Positions 16,395 to 24,360 of a DNA stretch of 40,418 bases are shown here, piece after piece. Below the pieces are notes generated by a model. It ran no database searches. It was not told the DNA's origin and saw only the letters and a program-made list of their open reading frames with translations. The stretch covers positions 1 to 40,418 of the forward strand of contig JASHVN010000190.1 in the NCBI GenBank assembly GCA_030044555.1. The letters run 5' to 3'. Origin of the DNA: Xanthobacteraceae bacterium. GTDB lineage: Bacteria; Pseudomonadota; Alphaproteobacteria; Rhizobiales; Xanthobacteraceae. Position 1 is the first letter of the stretch. Each line of letters opens with the position of its first letter. A program made the translations under genes and the position numbers.

Positions 16395-17831
16395 TCACGG
16401 CAAAATCTGGCCGATGGCGAGGTCGAGCCGGCGCTGGTCGGAGGTCCGGATTGCCAGTGAAGTGTGGGCCGGAAATGCACTGAGGTGTCCCACGTCGGCG
16501 GCCGACAGATCGCGCGCGGGCCGCCCGGCAACTTCGACGACGCGCTCGCCGGGCCGCAATCCCGCGCGTTCCGCCCCGCTGCCCGGCAGAACGTCCAAGA
16601 CTTCGAAGGCCTCGTGGTCGGGCTTGTCCAAAATCATTCCGGTGCCATGCAAGACCGGTGGCAATGTCCGTCCCGCCACCGGCTCGAAATAGGCATGTCC
16701 GGATTGGTAGTCGATGGTGACGATGAATTGAGAGAGAATGACGGCGCCCAGAAGGCCGTCCGCATCCAGACCAAAGCGCGCGCCGTTGGCAGGCCTGTTG
16801 AAGGCGGGCGGCGATAACGTTGCCGTCCCGAGCCGCAGGTGCTTGGCAAGCGCAAACTGCACAGTCAGGGGACCGCCTATTCCGCCCGGGGACAGAAAGC
16901 TCAAGACCTTGCTGGATGCGGCGAACGAAGGATGCGCGTGCGCAAAGGCGTCCGACAGGAACACCTCTCCGTTTGACCCGGTGTCGAGCACGAACTGTCC
17001 GGTGGCGCCGTCGAGCTCCGCCTTGATCGACGGATGGGTCAGTCCGTCCGCCGAGATGGCGTAGCCGAGAGGCAGCGCGATCGCCGCTTGCGGCTGAAAC
17101 CCCGGACTGTTCAGGGTCAGCGTGCGGTGCTGGTAATCGACGGTGACGGCATAGCGCGCCAGCAAGTTCGCGCCGATCAGGCCGGCAAGCCGCGGTCGCG
17201 CGCCGCGGTCCACGATGATATTGCGTAGCTCGGCGACGGCGACGAGCGGATGATCGAGCAAAGCGGGGCCGATCGTGATGCTGTCGACTTTGACGATCTG
17301 CACTTGCGAGACCTGCGGGCCGATGCCGCCCATACGCGCAGTGCGCACCGCCGGCGCATTGATCCGGCGCGCCGTCTCTGGCGTCATGATATTGATCGCG
17401 CCGGTATCGAACATGAAGGGCATGGGCGCACTGCCGTCGATCGACGCCTCAACGATGATGTGGCCGCCTTCGAGCGTGAAGGGGATCTCGATCGGGCTCG
17501 ACAGCGTGGTCGGCGTATCGGACGGAACCGCCTTGCTTACGCGCGGCATGCTCAGCTCGCGCTCCAACGCCCCCGGCGGCGGAGGCATATCTTCCGGCGA
17601 GATTGGTTTGCTCGCCGGCGGCGGACTCAGCTCGTCCGACGCGCCCGGCGGCGAGTTTTCCTCCGGCATTTGCGCACTGGCACAACTGATGCTCAGCGCC
17701 GCAAGGCCGGCGAGGAGCAGCAAGGCCGTCGCTATGATCGCGATTAGCGGCGCATGTCCGCTTCTCGCGGCTCGCGGACGCGGCGGCTCGGAGAGCCTCA
17801 ACGACACCAAGGCGATCGGATCGGATTGCAA
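16395..17831 (-). CDS. Membrane-anchored double retropepsin-like aspartic protease with PDZ domain
   Basis: About 478 residues. A hydrophobic segment at 28-48 is followed by a Pro-rich linker (about 52-105), so the enzyme is anchored and faces the periplasm. Two retropepsin-like repeats follow: FMFDTGA (Asp142) with GLIGANLLARYAVTVDYQ, and FVLDTGSN (Asp283) with GLLGAVILSQFIVTIDYQ. A C-terminal PDZ domain (about 398-475; VLPGSGAERAGLRPGERVVEV) probably binds substrates. Both catalytic Asp are intact, so one chain could form an intramolecular dimer. The frame has no ATG; TTG 17831 or the TTG/GTG pair at residues 8-9 may be the start. No functional link to the neighbours is evident. Confidence 0.85.
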   Translation of the reverse strand: MQSDPIALVSLRLSEPPRPRAARSGHAPLIAIIATALLLLAGLAALSISCASAQMPEENSPPGASDELSPPPASKPISPEDMPPPPGALERELSMPRVSKAVPSDTPTTLSSPIEIPFTLEGGHIIVEASIDGSAPMPFMFDTGAINIMTPETARRINAPAVRTARMGGIGPQVSQVQIVKVDSITIGPALLDHPLVAVAELRNIIVDRGARPRLAGLIGANLLARYAVTVDYQHRTLTLNSPGFQPQAAIALPLGYAISADGLTHPSIKAELDGATGQFVLDTGSNGEVFLSDAFAHAHPSFAASSKVLSFLSPGGIGGPLTVQFALAKHLRLGTATLSPPAFNRPANGARFGLDADGLLGAVILSQFIVTIDYQSGHAYFEPVAGRTLPPVLHGTGMILDKPDHEAFEVLDVLPGSGAERAGLRPGERVVEVAGRPARDLSAADVGHLSAFPAHTSLAIRTSDQRRLDLAIGQILP

Positions 17832-17910
17832 GCGGCAGGCGTTTACGAGGACTACGAATGATTATGTCTTAGCACGTTACGGAACGTGCGGTGGCAGAAA
17901 GAGAGACGGG

Positions 17911-17994
17911 ATGCGCGATCAAAGCTACGGCGTGTCAGCACTCATTGTCCTTGCGGTCGTGATCGCGCTGGGGCATTCGCCATCCGAGGCTTAA
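17911..17994 (+). CDS. Possible 27-residue hydrophobic peptide
   Basis: ATG 17911, preceded by AGAGAGACGGG, opens 27 codons: a short head, a hydrophobic core (SALIVLAVVIALG) and a short tail. It lies in the 300-base gap between the retropepsin gene and the VOC gene. It could be a small membrane peptide, but a frame of this size occurs easily by chance. Nothing else is seen in that gap. Confidence 0.15.
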   Translation: MRDQSYGVSALIVLAVVIALGHSPSEA

Positions 17995-18132
17995 TCGCCG
18001 GGCTGACGATTTTCGAAAACCTGCCTCGCGCGGCCAGATTTTCGACAGGGTCGACGCTTACACTGACGGCGGATTCATGACGATGATCCTGACGCACAGG
18101 CTGGCATTGACGCCGCTTTTGGAGAAACCACC

Positions 18133-18492
18133 GTGCAGCCAAGCCTGACCGCAATCCTGCCCTGTAATGATCTCGATCGCAGCCAGGCCTTCTTCGAGCG
18201 ACTGGGCTTCAAGCTCGCGGATGGTAGTCCCGACGACTACAGGATGCTGGCCGATGGTTTGGGCGGGCAGATTCATTTGAATCCGGCGGTGAAAGGCTGG
18301 CTCGTTCCTGGCCGAAATCCGTTTGGGCTCTACCTCTGCCGTGAAGATGTGGACGAACTTGCCGCCGCTTTTCAGGGCGAGGTCCTCGGAACTAACGACC
18401 CGAGCGACAAGCCTTGGGGCATGTACGAGTTCGCTCTGAATGGACCCGACGATGTGTTGGTTAGAGTGGGATGGCCGACGCGCCTCCGCTAG
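18133..18492 (+). CDS. VOC-superfamily protein (glyoxalase/bleomycin-resistance type)
   Basis: 119 residues from GTG 18133 with GGAGAAACC upstream. A single betaalphabetabetabeta pair: AILPCNDLDRSQAFFERLGFKL at the start, then DDYRMLADGLGGQIHL, FGLYLCREDVDELAAAF and the closing WGMYEFALNGPDDVLVRVGWP. The last part has ...EFALNGPDD, as in dimeric bleomycin-resistance-like proteins, while the metal His/Glu set of glyoxalase I is not complete. It is likely a binding or drug-sequestering protein. It stands alone between the retropepsin gene and a pseudogene. Confidence 0.85.
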   Translation: MQPSLTAILPCNDLDRSQAFFERLGFKLADGSPDDYRMLADGLGGQIHLNPAVKGWLVPGRNPFGLYLCREDVDELAAAFQGEVLGTNDPSDKPWGMYEFALNGPDDVLVRVGWPTRLR

Positions 18493-18580
18493 CTGGAGTT
18501 CCGGCCACGACGATGCCAGCGGCTTATCCGGAGCGGTCGCGCCCGGGACAGAAAAGACCTGTTCGACGGGGGTCACTGCA

Positions 18581-19130
18581 TTATCTCCCGCCAATCTGTT
18601 CCCGCTTCTCCGCGGCGAGAGCATCAACTTCTTGCTGGGTTAGGGCACCAACACCGAGAACCTGATAAGGACTATTCGTGTTGTAGCCCTGCTTGCTGTT
18701 ATCCTTGTGTTGTTGATCCTCTTGCTGCTGCTGGCCGTTATTGCAGGATTCCTGATCATTATCATCGCAGCCTCCGAAGCCCAAGAATTCGACGGCGATG
18801 ACCGAGGCTTGGTTGTTGGTCCGGTTCGACGGCGGTGGCACCTTTGCCTGGGCGGCGCCGGCGGCGCTGTTCGCCGCCGTTAACGCGCCGATATTGGGCC
18901 CAGTGACCGTGGGCAGACCGGTCGCGGTGCCCTGTACCTGGATATTCGCCGCGTTGACGACCTGGAGCGCCGCCAGATTGATGTTGCCGGAGACACGGAT
19001 GCCGGCCTAGCCGGCGTCGATGATGCCTTCCGGCGCGACGAGATTGATGTCGCCGGGCGGCACTTGCGGGATCGGGTTGAGCGTGGCGATGCCGGCGCCG
19101 GTCGAGGTCGCGGCTGCGATGATAGGAGGA
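18581..19130 (-). pseudogene. Filamentous-haemagglutinin-like protein, C-terminal remnant
   Basis: On the reverse strand one frame reads GAGIATLNPIPQVPPGDINL, VAPEGIIDAG, stop, AGIRVSGNINLAALQVVNAA, NIQVQGTATGLPTVTGPNIG and on to NQASVIAVEFLGFGG. This is the end of the large filamentous-haemagglutinin family exoproteins of rhizobia, in which DAGEAGIRVSGN is usual. The Glu codon has become TAG (19009-19007). A Gln/Asn-rich tail (QQQQEDQQHKDN) runs to the stop at 18581. The rest of the gene, normally several kilobases, is missing, and upstream bases leave the frame near 19130. No secretion partner is nearby. Confidence 0.75.
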
Positions 19131-19220
19131 ATGCGACACCTGCCGCAGGCGCGGATTGGGCGCGAACTGCTGGCGCCCGTTCAAAGGCATTCGCACCTTC
19201 TGCGAGAACTCCTGCGCCGA

Positions 19221-20186
19221 TTACGGCGTGAACTCATTTGTATAAAGCGTTGACATGTCCGGCGTGGTCGGCAGCTGATTCAGATCAGCAAAGGACCGTT
19301 CGAGAGTGGCGATCGATGCGGCGTCGAACTTGCAGTCCTTGGTGAACATACCGATCGTGAGGTCGTAGTCCTTCGCCATCATGCTTTCCGGAAATCCGGT
19401 CACGCCGGCTTCGATCTTCACCGTCACGTCCTTATGCGTGTGCATGTAATTGATGGTCTCGATCCAGGCGGCAATGAACGCGCGGACCGCGGCAGGCTTG
19501 GTCTTGATCAGCAGATCTGACGCATAGACGGCGCCCGACGCGATGCTGCCCTCATACGAGCTGACCGGGACCAGGAGGCGGCCGGTCTTTTTCTCCTCCA
19601 TCGCGAGGAACAACGATGTATCGCCGGTATCAGCGTCGATCAAATGCGCCTTAAATGCCGAAATGATATTGCCGGCGCCGTTACCAATCGCCGCCTCAAC
19701 GACACCATGCGGACCCCAGCCTTCCTTGCGGTCAAGCTCTCTGGTCAGCCAGTCGGTTAGCGAGCCCGCGCTGGAAAAGCCGATCTTCTTACCCTTGAGG
19801 TCTGCAACGGAGTGAATGGGCGAATCGAACGGCACCCCGATCGCGACAAAGGGGACCGGACCGGCGGATTCGCAGATGCCTTTCATCGGTACGCCCTTGG
19901 CGACGAGTGCCATTTCGGTACCCGAACCGTCGCCGATATCGATGCTGCCGGCCGCCATGGCCGTAGCCATTTTGCTGCCGCCTGCGAAAGTGATGATATT
20001 CAGGTCGAGGCCGTGCTTCTCGAAGAAGCCGAGCTTGTAGCCGACATCCACTGGAAGAACCGGATCCGCAGTCCGCGACGCCTTGCCGACGACAAGCTTC
20101 GTCGCTGCCGAAGCGCCGGAAATCGTCAGCCCCGCGGCGATAGCCAATGCGGCGGCCGCTCCGGCCCAATGCAGCGGCTTAGTCAT
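19221..20186 (-). CDS. ABC transporter substrate-binding protein, NMT1/SsuA type
   Basis: 321 residues from ATG 20186, with GGGGGGAGGAG upstream. Signal peptide MTKPLHWAGAAAALAIAAGL, cleaved after ISGASA. The mature protein has the family pattern: VDVGYKLGFFEKHGLDLNII, AMAAGSIDIGDGSGTEMAL, HSVADLKGKKIGFSSAGSLT (hinge loop with Ser and Thr), then AFKAHLIDADTGDTSLF. Relatives bind nitrate, sulfonates, taurine, thiamine precursors or aromatic acids. There is no permease or ATPase directly beside it; the set at 22576-25413 is the nearest possible partner. It ends a reverse run after the esterase (52-base gap). Confidence 0.9.
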   Translation of the reverse strand: MTKPLHWAGAAAALAIAAGLTISGASAATKLVVGKASRTADPVLPVDVGYKLGFFEKHGLDLNIITFAGGSKMATAMAAGSIDIGDGSGTEMALVAKGVPMKGICESAGPVPFVAIGVPFDSPIHSVADLKGKKIGFSSAGSLTDWLTRELDRKEGWGPHGVVEAAIGNGAGNIISAFKAHLIDADTGDTSLFLAMEEKKTGRLLVPVSSYEGSIASGAVYASDLLIKTKPAAVRAFIAAWIETINYMHTHKDVTVKIEAGVTGFPESMMAKDYDLTIGMFTKDCKFDAASIATLERSFADLNQLPTTPDMSTLYTNEFTP

Positions 20187-20238
20187 TATCTCCTCCCCCC
20201 TGTGTGCGCCTTCGCCTCATCAGGTTCGACTTGCGCCA

Positions 20239-21039
20239 TCACGCCCGCTCAACAAGAAGCTCTGTCAGTCGACCCGGCTGATCGACCATGACATCGTGCC
20301 CGGAATCGGTGACCGCATAGGTTGCCCAATCCGGTTTCGCCTTCACGCTCGCAAGCCATCGGTCGAAGGCGGGCATCGGAAAGTCGACAGCGCGGATATA
20401 GGTCTTCTTGGCGACCCGGTCGCGCGCGCCCGTCATCACGATCGGCTGCAGGCCTACGCCGACCGGCTGCTCGGTGAGCTTCGACTGCACCCATGCTACG
20501 TCCTCGGCATTCTTGATCTTGAAGGACGACGCCGGCGGCGCTGGACGCGAAACCTCGCCCTTGGCCAAAGCCGCGAGCAAGTCGTGGCGGCTTCTTTCCG
20601 TATTCAGGTCGATGCCTTTCTGACCGTTTTCCGGCATGAAAGCGTCGAGATAGACAATCGAGGCCACCTGCGGCAGCACTTTTTCAATGGCGCCCGAAAT
20701 CGGCCAGCCACCGTAGGAATGTCCGACCAATACGGCGTCCTTCACGTCGTACCATTTGAACAGGTTGACGATGTCGTTGATGTGCGTGTCGAGATTGATC
20801 AGTGCGCTCATCAAGTGACTGCGGTCGGCCAGGCCGGTCAGTGTGGGGGTGAAAACGCGATGGCCCTTGGCGCGCAGGCGATCCGCGACCCTAACCCAGC
20901 ACCAGCCGCCATGCCAGGCACCGTGGACAAGAACAAAGGTGCGGCTCCCCGCTTGCGACGACGTTTGTGCTTCCGCCGTGGCAGCGGTCAGAGCTGCCGC
21001 GCCCGCGCCGGCGAGGACAGTTCGTCTTGATGTGCGCAT
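20239..21039 (-). CDS. Exported alpha/beta hydrolase (esterase), probable Tat substrate
   Basis: 266 residues from ATG 21039 (GGGAG upstream); the longer frame to 21267 overlaps the preceding gene. The N-terminus MRTSRRTVLAGAGAAALTAA has SRRTVLAG, a twin-arginine-type signal, so export folded to the periplasm is likely. Then FVLVHGAWHGGWCWVRVADRL (oxyanion HGAWHGG), the nucleophile elbow GHSYGG, VMTGARD near the acid position, and DSGHDVMVDQPGRLTELL with the catalytic His. This is the small esterase type related to plant hydroxynitrile lyase and salicylate esterase. It lies between the MetE-like gene and an SBP gene; it may release an acid that the SBP then captures. Confidence 0.88.
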   Translation of the reverse strand: MRTSRRTVLAGAGAAALTAATAEAQTSSQAGSRTFVLVHGAWHGGWCWVRVADRLRAKGHRVFTPTLTGLADRSHLMSALINLDTHINDIVNLFKWYDVKDAVLVGHSYGGWPISGAIEKVLPQVASIVYLDAFMPENGQKGIDLNTERSRHDLLAALAKGEVSRPAPPASSFKIKNAEDVAWVQSKLTEQPVGVGLQPIVMTGARDRVAKKTYIRAVDFPMPAFDRWLASVKAKPDWATYAVTDSGHDVMVDQPGRLTELLVERA

Positions 21040-21145
21040 GCTTTGCTCCCAATCCTCCCTCAGCCGTTTTGCCGGATTTCCTGCGACCCAACATTGGTTC
21101 GCCCGGGTTGAGCGCGGATGCCAAACGCACCTGAGCTGCGCGCCA

Positions 21146-22306
21146 TCATGGCCATAATTCGGATGTGGCACGCCGCGCACCCGCGACCAAGCTGTGGAAT
21201 TTGGCCCATACGATTTCTGGTTCGATCTCCGGTGGCAGGCCAGGTTGCAACGTCGAGGCGAAGCCACAATCGGATCCCGCGATCACGTTCTCGCGCCCAA
21301 CCAGCTTGGCCAAACGAACGATGCGTTGGGCGACCAGTTCGGGATGCTCGATGATAACGGAAGCATGTGTGATGCAGCCCGGAATCAAGACCTTGCCTTC
21401 GGGAAGCTTTACATGCTCCCAAACATTCCACTCATGCTCATGACGCGGATTGGCCATCTCGAACGAGTAAAAGCCGGCGCGGATCGTCACGATCAAGTCA
21501 GCAAGATGCTTCATCTCGATGTCGCTCGCCCGCGGCCCCATATTGATGCCGTAGCAAGTGTGGTGGCGGACGCGCTCGGGCGGAATATTGCGAAGCGCGT
21601 AGTTTAACGCCTCAATGCGACGGGTTATCCAAGCACGTGTTTCGGCGACGGTTGTGTCCGGATTGAGCATGTAATGCATGGCCAAGCGCGGGTCGTCGAT
21701 TTGGACCTGAAAACCCGCGGCGACGATGGCTTCATACTCGGTGCGCATCGCCTCGGCGACGGCAAAGACGTGCTCCTCGTCGCTTTTGTAATAGCGGTTC
21801 TCCATCAGTCCGGCGCAGCTTGAGGGCGAAACCGAGGGCACGAAAACATCGGCCGGGTTGAGGCCGCCGAGCGCGGCTTTGAGGTTGTTGAGATCAGTCT
21901 GGAGGATCGCGTTGCCGACATAGGTGATGGGGCCCGTGCAGGCAAATGCTTGCGGCTGGGTGCCCGAATGAGCACCGTCTTTATAGAACGATGGAAAGGC
22001 CGTGTTTTCGCGCGTGCGGCGATGACCGCCCTGGACCTTGATTGATTCAAGACCTGAAAGACGCTCCACCGCATAGATCTGGAAGCTCGGCTTCGACTGC
22101 TCACCGTCGCTGACGATGTCGATTCCGAGAGCAACCTGTTTTTTGATGATCTCCCCGACAGCGCCGAGCATGGCAGTTGCCAGCGCGCTGGAGTCGTAAG
22201 GGCGCCTCATCATCTTTGCGAAAAGCAGTGCGGAGAGCTCTTCCGGGCGAGGGAGGCTGCCCACGTGGGTGGTCAGAATACGTTTCTTGCGTTCGTCTAT
22301 AGCCAT
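21146..22306 (-). CDS. MetE C-terminal-domain-like methyltransferase (cobalamin-independent methionine synthase family)
   Basis: 386 residues from ATG 22306 (GGAG five bases upstream). A single (beta-alpha)8 barrel like the catalytic half of MetE. The zinc set is complete: His249-x-Cys251 (HHTCYG), Glu283 (SFEMANPRHEHEW) and Cys347 (AGSDCGF). Also LTTHVGSLPRP at the start and IDIVSDGEQSK, where MetE binds homocysteine. It lacks the N-terminal MetE half. Such stand-alone barrels transfer methyl or alkyl groups to a thiol (homocysteine, coenzyme M or other). Beside ABC transporter and esterase genes it may demethylate or conjugate an imported compound rather than make methionine; that is inference. 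Confidence 0.9.
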   Translation of the reverse strand: MAIDERKKRILTTHVGSLPRPEELSALLFAKMMRRPYDSSALATAMLGAVGEIIKKQVALGIDIVSDGEQSKPSFQIYAVERLSGLESIKVQGGHRRTRENTAFPSFYKDGAHSGTQPQAFACTGPITYVGNAILQTDLNNLKAALGGLNPADVFVPSVSPSSCAGLMENRYYKSDEEHVFAVAEAMRTEYEAIVAAGFQVQIDDPRLAMHYMLNPDTTVAETRAWITRRIEALNYALRNIPPERVRHHTCYGINMGPRASDIEMKHLADLIVTIRAGFYSFEMANPRHEHEWNVWEHVKLPEGKVLIPGCITHASVIIEHPELVAQRIVRLAKLVGRENVIAGSDCGFASTLQPGLPPEIEPEIVWAKFHSLVAGARRATSELWP

Positions 22307-22575
22307 GGGTACTCCAGCGATCTGTTTCGCTCTCGGTGAAAAAAAGTGTGGGGCCGACGAGAGCTTTCGCATTGCGCATCATCGACACTTGCTCGGCCGA
22401 TGCAATTGCATTCCTCAGAAGCATGGTGCCTGTCAAAGCGCCAAGCCACACGGTATGGGCGATACGTGCTGCAAACGGACGCAGCAGCCATTCGCTTCGA
22501 GTGTGAGGCTTTGACGCGGGCGGGCACATTCTTCCCTCGGCATTCAAGCGGCGAACCTACAATGCCCTCACGGCG

Positions 22576-23412
22576 TCAACTGGCCCGTCGGGCGATGAGC
22601 CGTCTTTCGATGATCGTTATTGCCAAGTCTAGCAGCAACGCGAACACCGTTAGCACGACCATTCCGGCAAACACCGCGTTGACGTCGAAGGTCGATTCGG
22701 CCTGAAGAATGAGATAACCGATCCCGCCCGCCGATCCCAAATACTCTCCGACCACCGCCCCGACGAAGGCCATCCCGACAGAAGTGTGCAGGCTGGAGAA
22801 CACCCAGCTGAGCGCCGAAGGTATATACACAGCCCGCAACAACTGCCGCTTGCTGGCTCCGAGCATTCGTGCATTCGCCAGTATCGCCGGATTCACTTCC
22901 CGAACGCCCTGCGAGACGTTGAAGAAAACTACAAAATAAACGAGCGAAACGGCGAGCGCGACTTTCGAAATGATGCCAAGACCGAACCAAAGAATGAAGA
23001 TTGGCCCAAGAATGACTCGCGGCATGGCATTGATCGCCTTTACGTAAGGGTCGAACAGCGCCCCAGCAACCGGCGATAAACCGAGCCAGATTCCGCCGAT
23101 AACGCCTAAAATCGCGCCGATGGCGAAGCCGAGCAACGTTTCGGAAAGCGTAATGCCGAGGTGAATAAAAATCTCACCGGAAGCTGTCCAGTCCCAAATT
23201 TGACCGAAAACCAGAACCGGATCCCCGAAGAAGAACTCCGGCAGGATTTTTGCTTTTCCCAGCACGTACCACGCCAAAAGAATTATGACGAGCACGGTTA
23301 TTTGTAGAATAGCTATCGTCGAGCGGCTGGGCAGCCATTTTCTCGGAGGCCGAGGCCTCCGCTTCGCCGCCACGGAACCGCTAGTTGCCGGTCCCATACT
23401 GATTTCGCTCAT
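22576..23412 (-). CDS. ABC transporter permease, SsuC/TauC type
   Basis: 278 residues from ATG 23412, overlapping the ATPase gene by 32 bases. A hydrophobic segment near 30-50, then five more. The EAA loop that contacts the ATPase is EVNPAILANARMLGASKRQLLRAVYIPSALSWV. AFVGAVVGEYLGSAGGIGYLIL is the characteristic closing part of NitT/TauT-type permeases. The last segment ends in a basic tail (IIERRLIARRAS). It works with the ATPase at 23381-24175 and the SBP at 24361-25413. Confidence 0.95.
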   Translation of the reverse strand: MSEISMGPATSGSVAAKRRPRPPRKWLPSRSTIAILQITVLVIILLAWYVLGKAKILPEFFFGDPVLVFGQIWDWTASGEIFIHLGITLSETLLGFAIGAILGVIGGIWLGLSPVAGALFDPYVKAINAMPRVILGPIFILWFGLGIISKVALAVSLVYFVVFFNVSQGVREVNPAILANARMLGASKRQLLRAVYIPSALSWVFSSLHTSVGMAFVGAVVGEYLGSAGGIGYLILQAESTFDVNAVFAGMVVLTVFALLLDLAITIIERRLIARRAS

Positions 23413-24175
23413 AGGCCTTTAGAACCTCTTCTTTCAGGCGGTCCCATATCTGCATGTGAAGCTCGATGAAACGCGGAGTCGACCTTATTTCGTAGACATC
23501 GCGCGGCCGTGGAAGGTCGATGTTGAATTCGGCGATTGGACGGGTCCCGGGGCCGGCTGAAAGTATGATTACCTTGTCGGAAAGCGAGATTGCTTCGTCG
23601 AGATCGTGAGTAATGAACAGCACCGACTTGCGATCCGCCGTCCACAGGTTGAGGAGTTCATTCTCCATCAGAACGCGCGTTTGAATATCCAATGCGCTGA
23701 ACGGTTCGTCCATCAGTATGATTTTGGGATTCATAATGAGCGTTTGAGCCAAAGCCACCCGCTTGCGCATTCCTCCCGACAGCTCGTGGGGGTAAAGATT
23801 GCCGCGTCCTGACAATCCCACTCTGGTCAACCACTCGGTACCCCGCTGACGCGCGATTTCGCGGGGAACATTGTGAAACTCGAGCCCGGCGGTCACGTTG
23901 CCGAGTGCGGTCCGCCAAGGCATCAGCGCGTCGACCTGGAAAAGATAGCCGGCAGCCGAATTTAAGCCTACAAGCGGTTCACCAAAGACGCTGATTTCGC
24001 CTTCAGTCGGTTCAAGAAGACCTGCCGCCACATTGAGAAGCGTCGACTTGCCGCAACCCGTGGGGCCGACGATCGAGACGAACTCGCCCTCCGCAACAGC
24101 AATCCCGGTGTTCTGAACGGCGACATAACCGCCAAAGCGCACCGTGATGTTCTTCAACTCGAGAGTTCGTGTCAC
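23381..24175 (-). CDS. ABC transporter ATP-binding protein, NitT/TauT type
   Basis: 264 residues from GTG 24175, whose first bases overlap the stop of the 61-residue ORF (GTGA). Complete nucleotide-binding domain: Walker A GPTGCGKST (37-45), Q-loop YLFQVDALMPW, signature LSGGM (132-136), Walker B IILMDEP (152-158) and switch His190 in FITHDLDEA. Energises uptake with the permease encoded just downstream. Start is GTG, with coupling to the small ORF likely as no strong ribosome site stands alone. Confidence 0.96.
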   Translation of the reverse strand: MTRTLELKNITVRFGGYVAVQNTGIAVAEGEFVSIVGPTGCGKSTLLNVAAGLLEPTEGEISVFGEPLVGLNSAAGYLFQVDALMPWRTALGNVTAGLEFHNVPREIARQRGTEWLTRVGLSGRGNLYPHELSGGMRKRVALAQTLIMNPKIILMDEPFSALDIQTRVLMENELLNLWTADRKSVLFITHDLDEAISLSDKVIILSAGPGTRPIAEFNIDLPRPRDVYEIRSTPRFIELHMQIWDRLKEEVLKAYERNQYGTGN

Positions 24176-24357
24176 TCCAACGGCCCCGTTCGTCTGGCTA
24201 TTTGCATTGCAGCTTCGGCAGCCGTCAGTCGCGTCGGCAGAGGAGCATCGAAGACAATTGCCGGGTCGTATGAGAGAGCCCAGTACTTAGCCGCCTCGTC
24301 GGCTGCAGCCTCGTCAAGACCACCTGTCAGCGTCTGTGGCACCCGACGGTCCAGCAC
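24172..24357 (-). CDS. 61-residue ORF inside the ABC operon, unknown
   Basis: GTG 24357 opens 61 codons starting MLDRRVPQTLTGGLDEAAA and ending ...MQIARRTGPLE. It begins three bases after the SBP stop and overlaps the ATPase start (GTGA at 24175-24172), so it is spaced like a true operon gene. No signal peptide or membrane segment; no recognised domain. It may be a small accessory protein, a remnant of an enzyme gene, or an ORF that serves only to couple translation. Confidence 0.45.
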   Translation of the reverse strand: MLDRRVPQTLTGGLDEAAADEAAKYWALSYDPAIVFDAPLPTRLTAAEAAMQIARRTGPLE

Positions 24358-24360
24358 AGT

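Noticed and set aside
18762-19196. 144-codon Arg-rich reverse frame
   Set aside because: It is another frame of the haemagglutinin remnant; the frame with recognisable family motifs is a different one.
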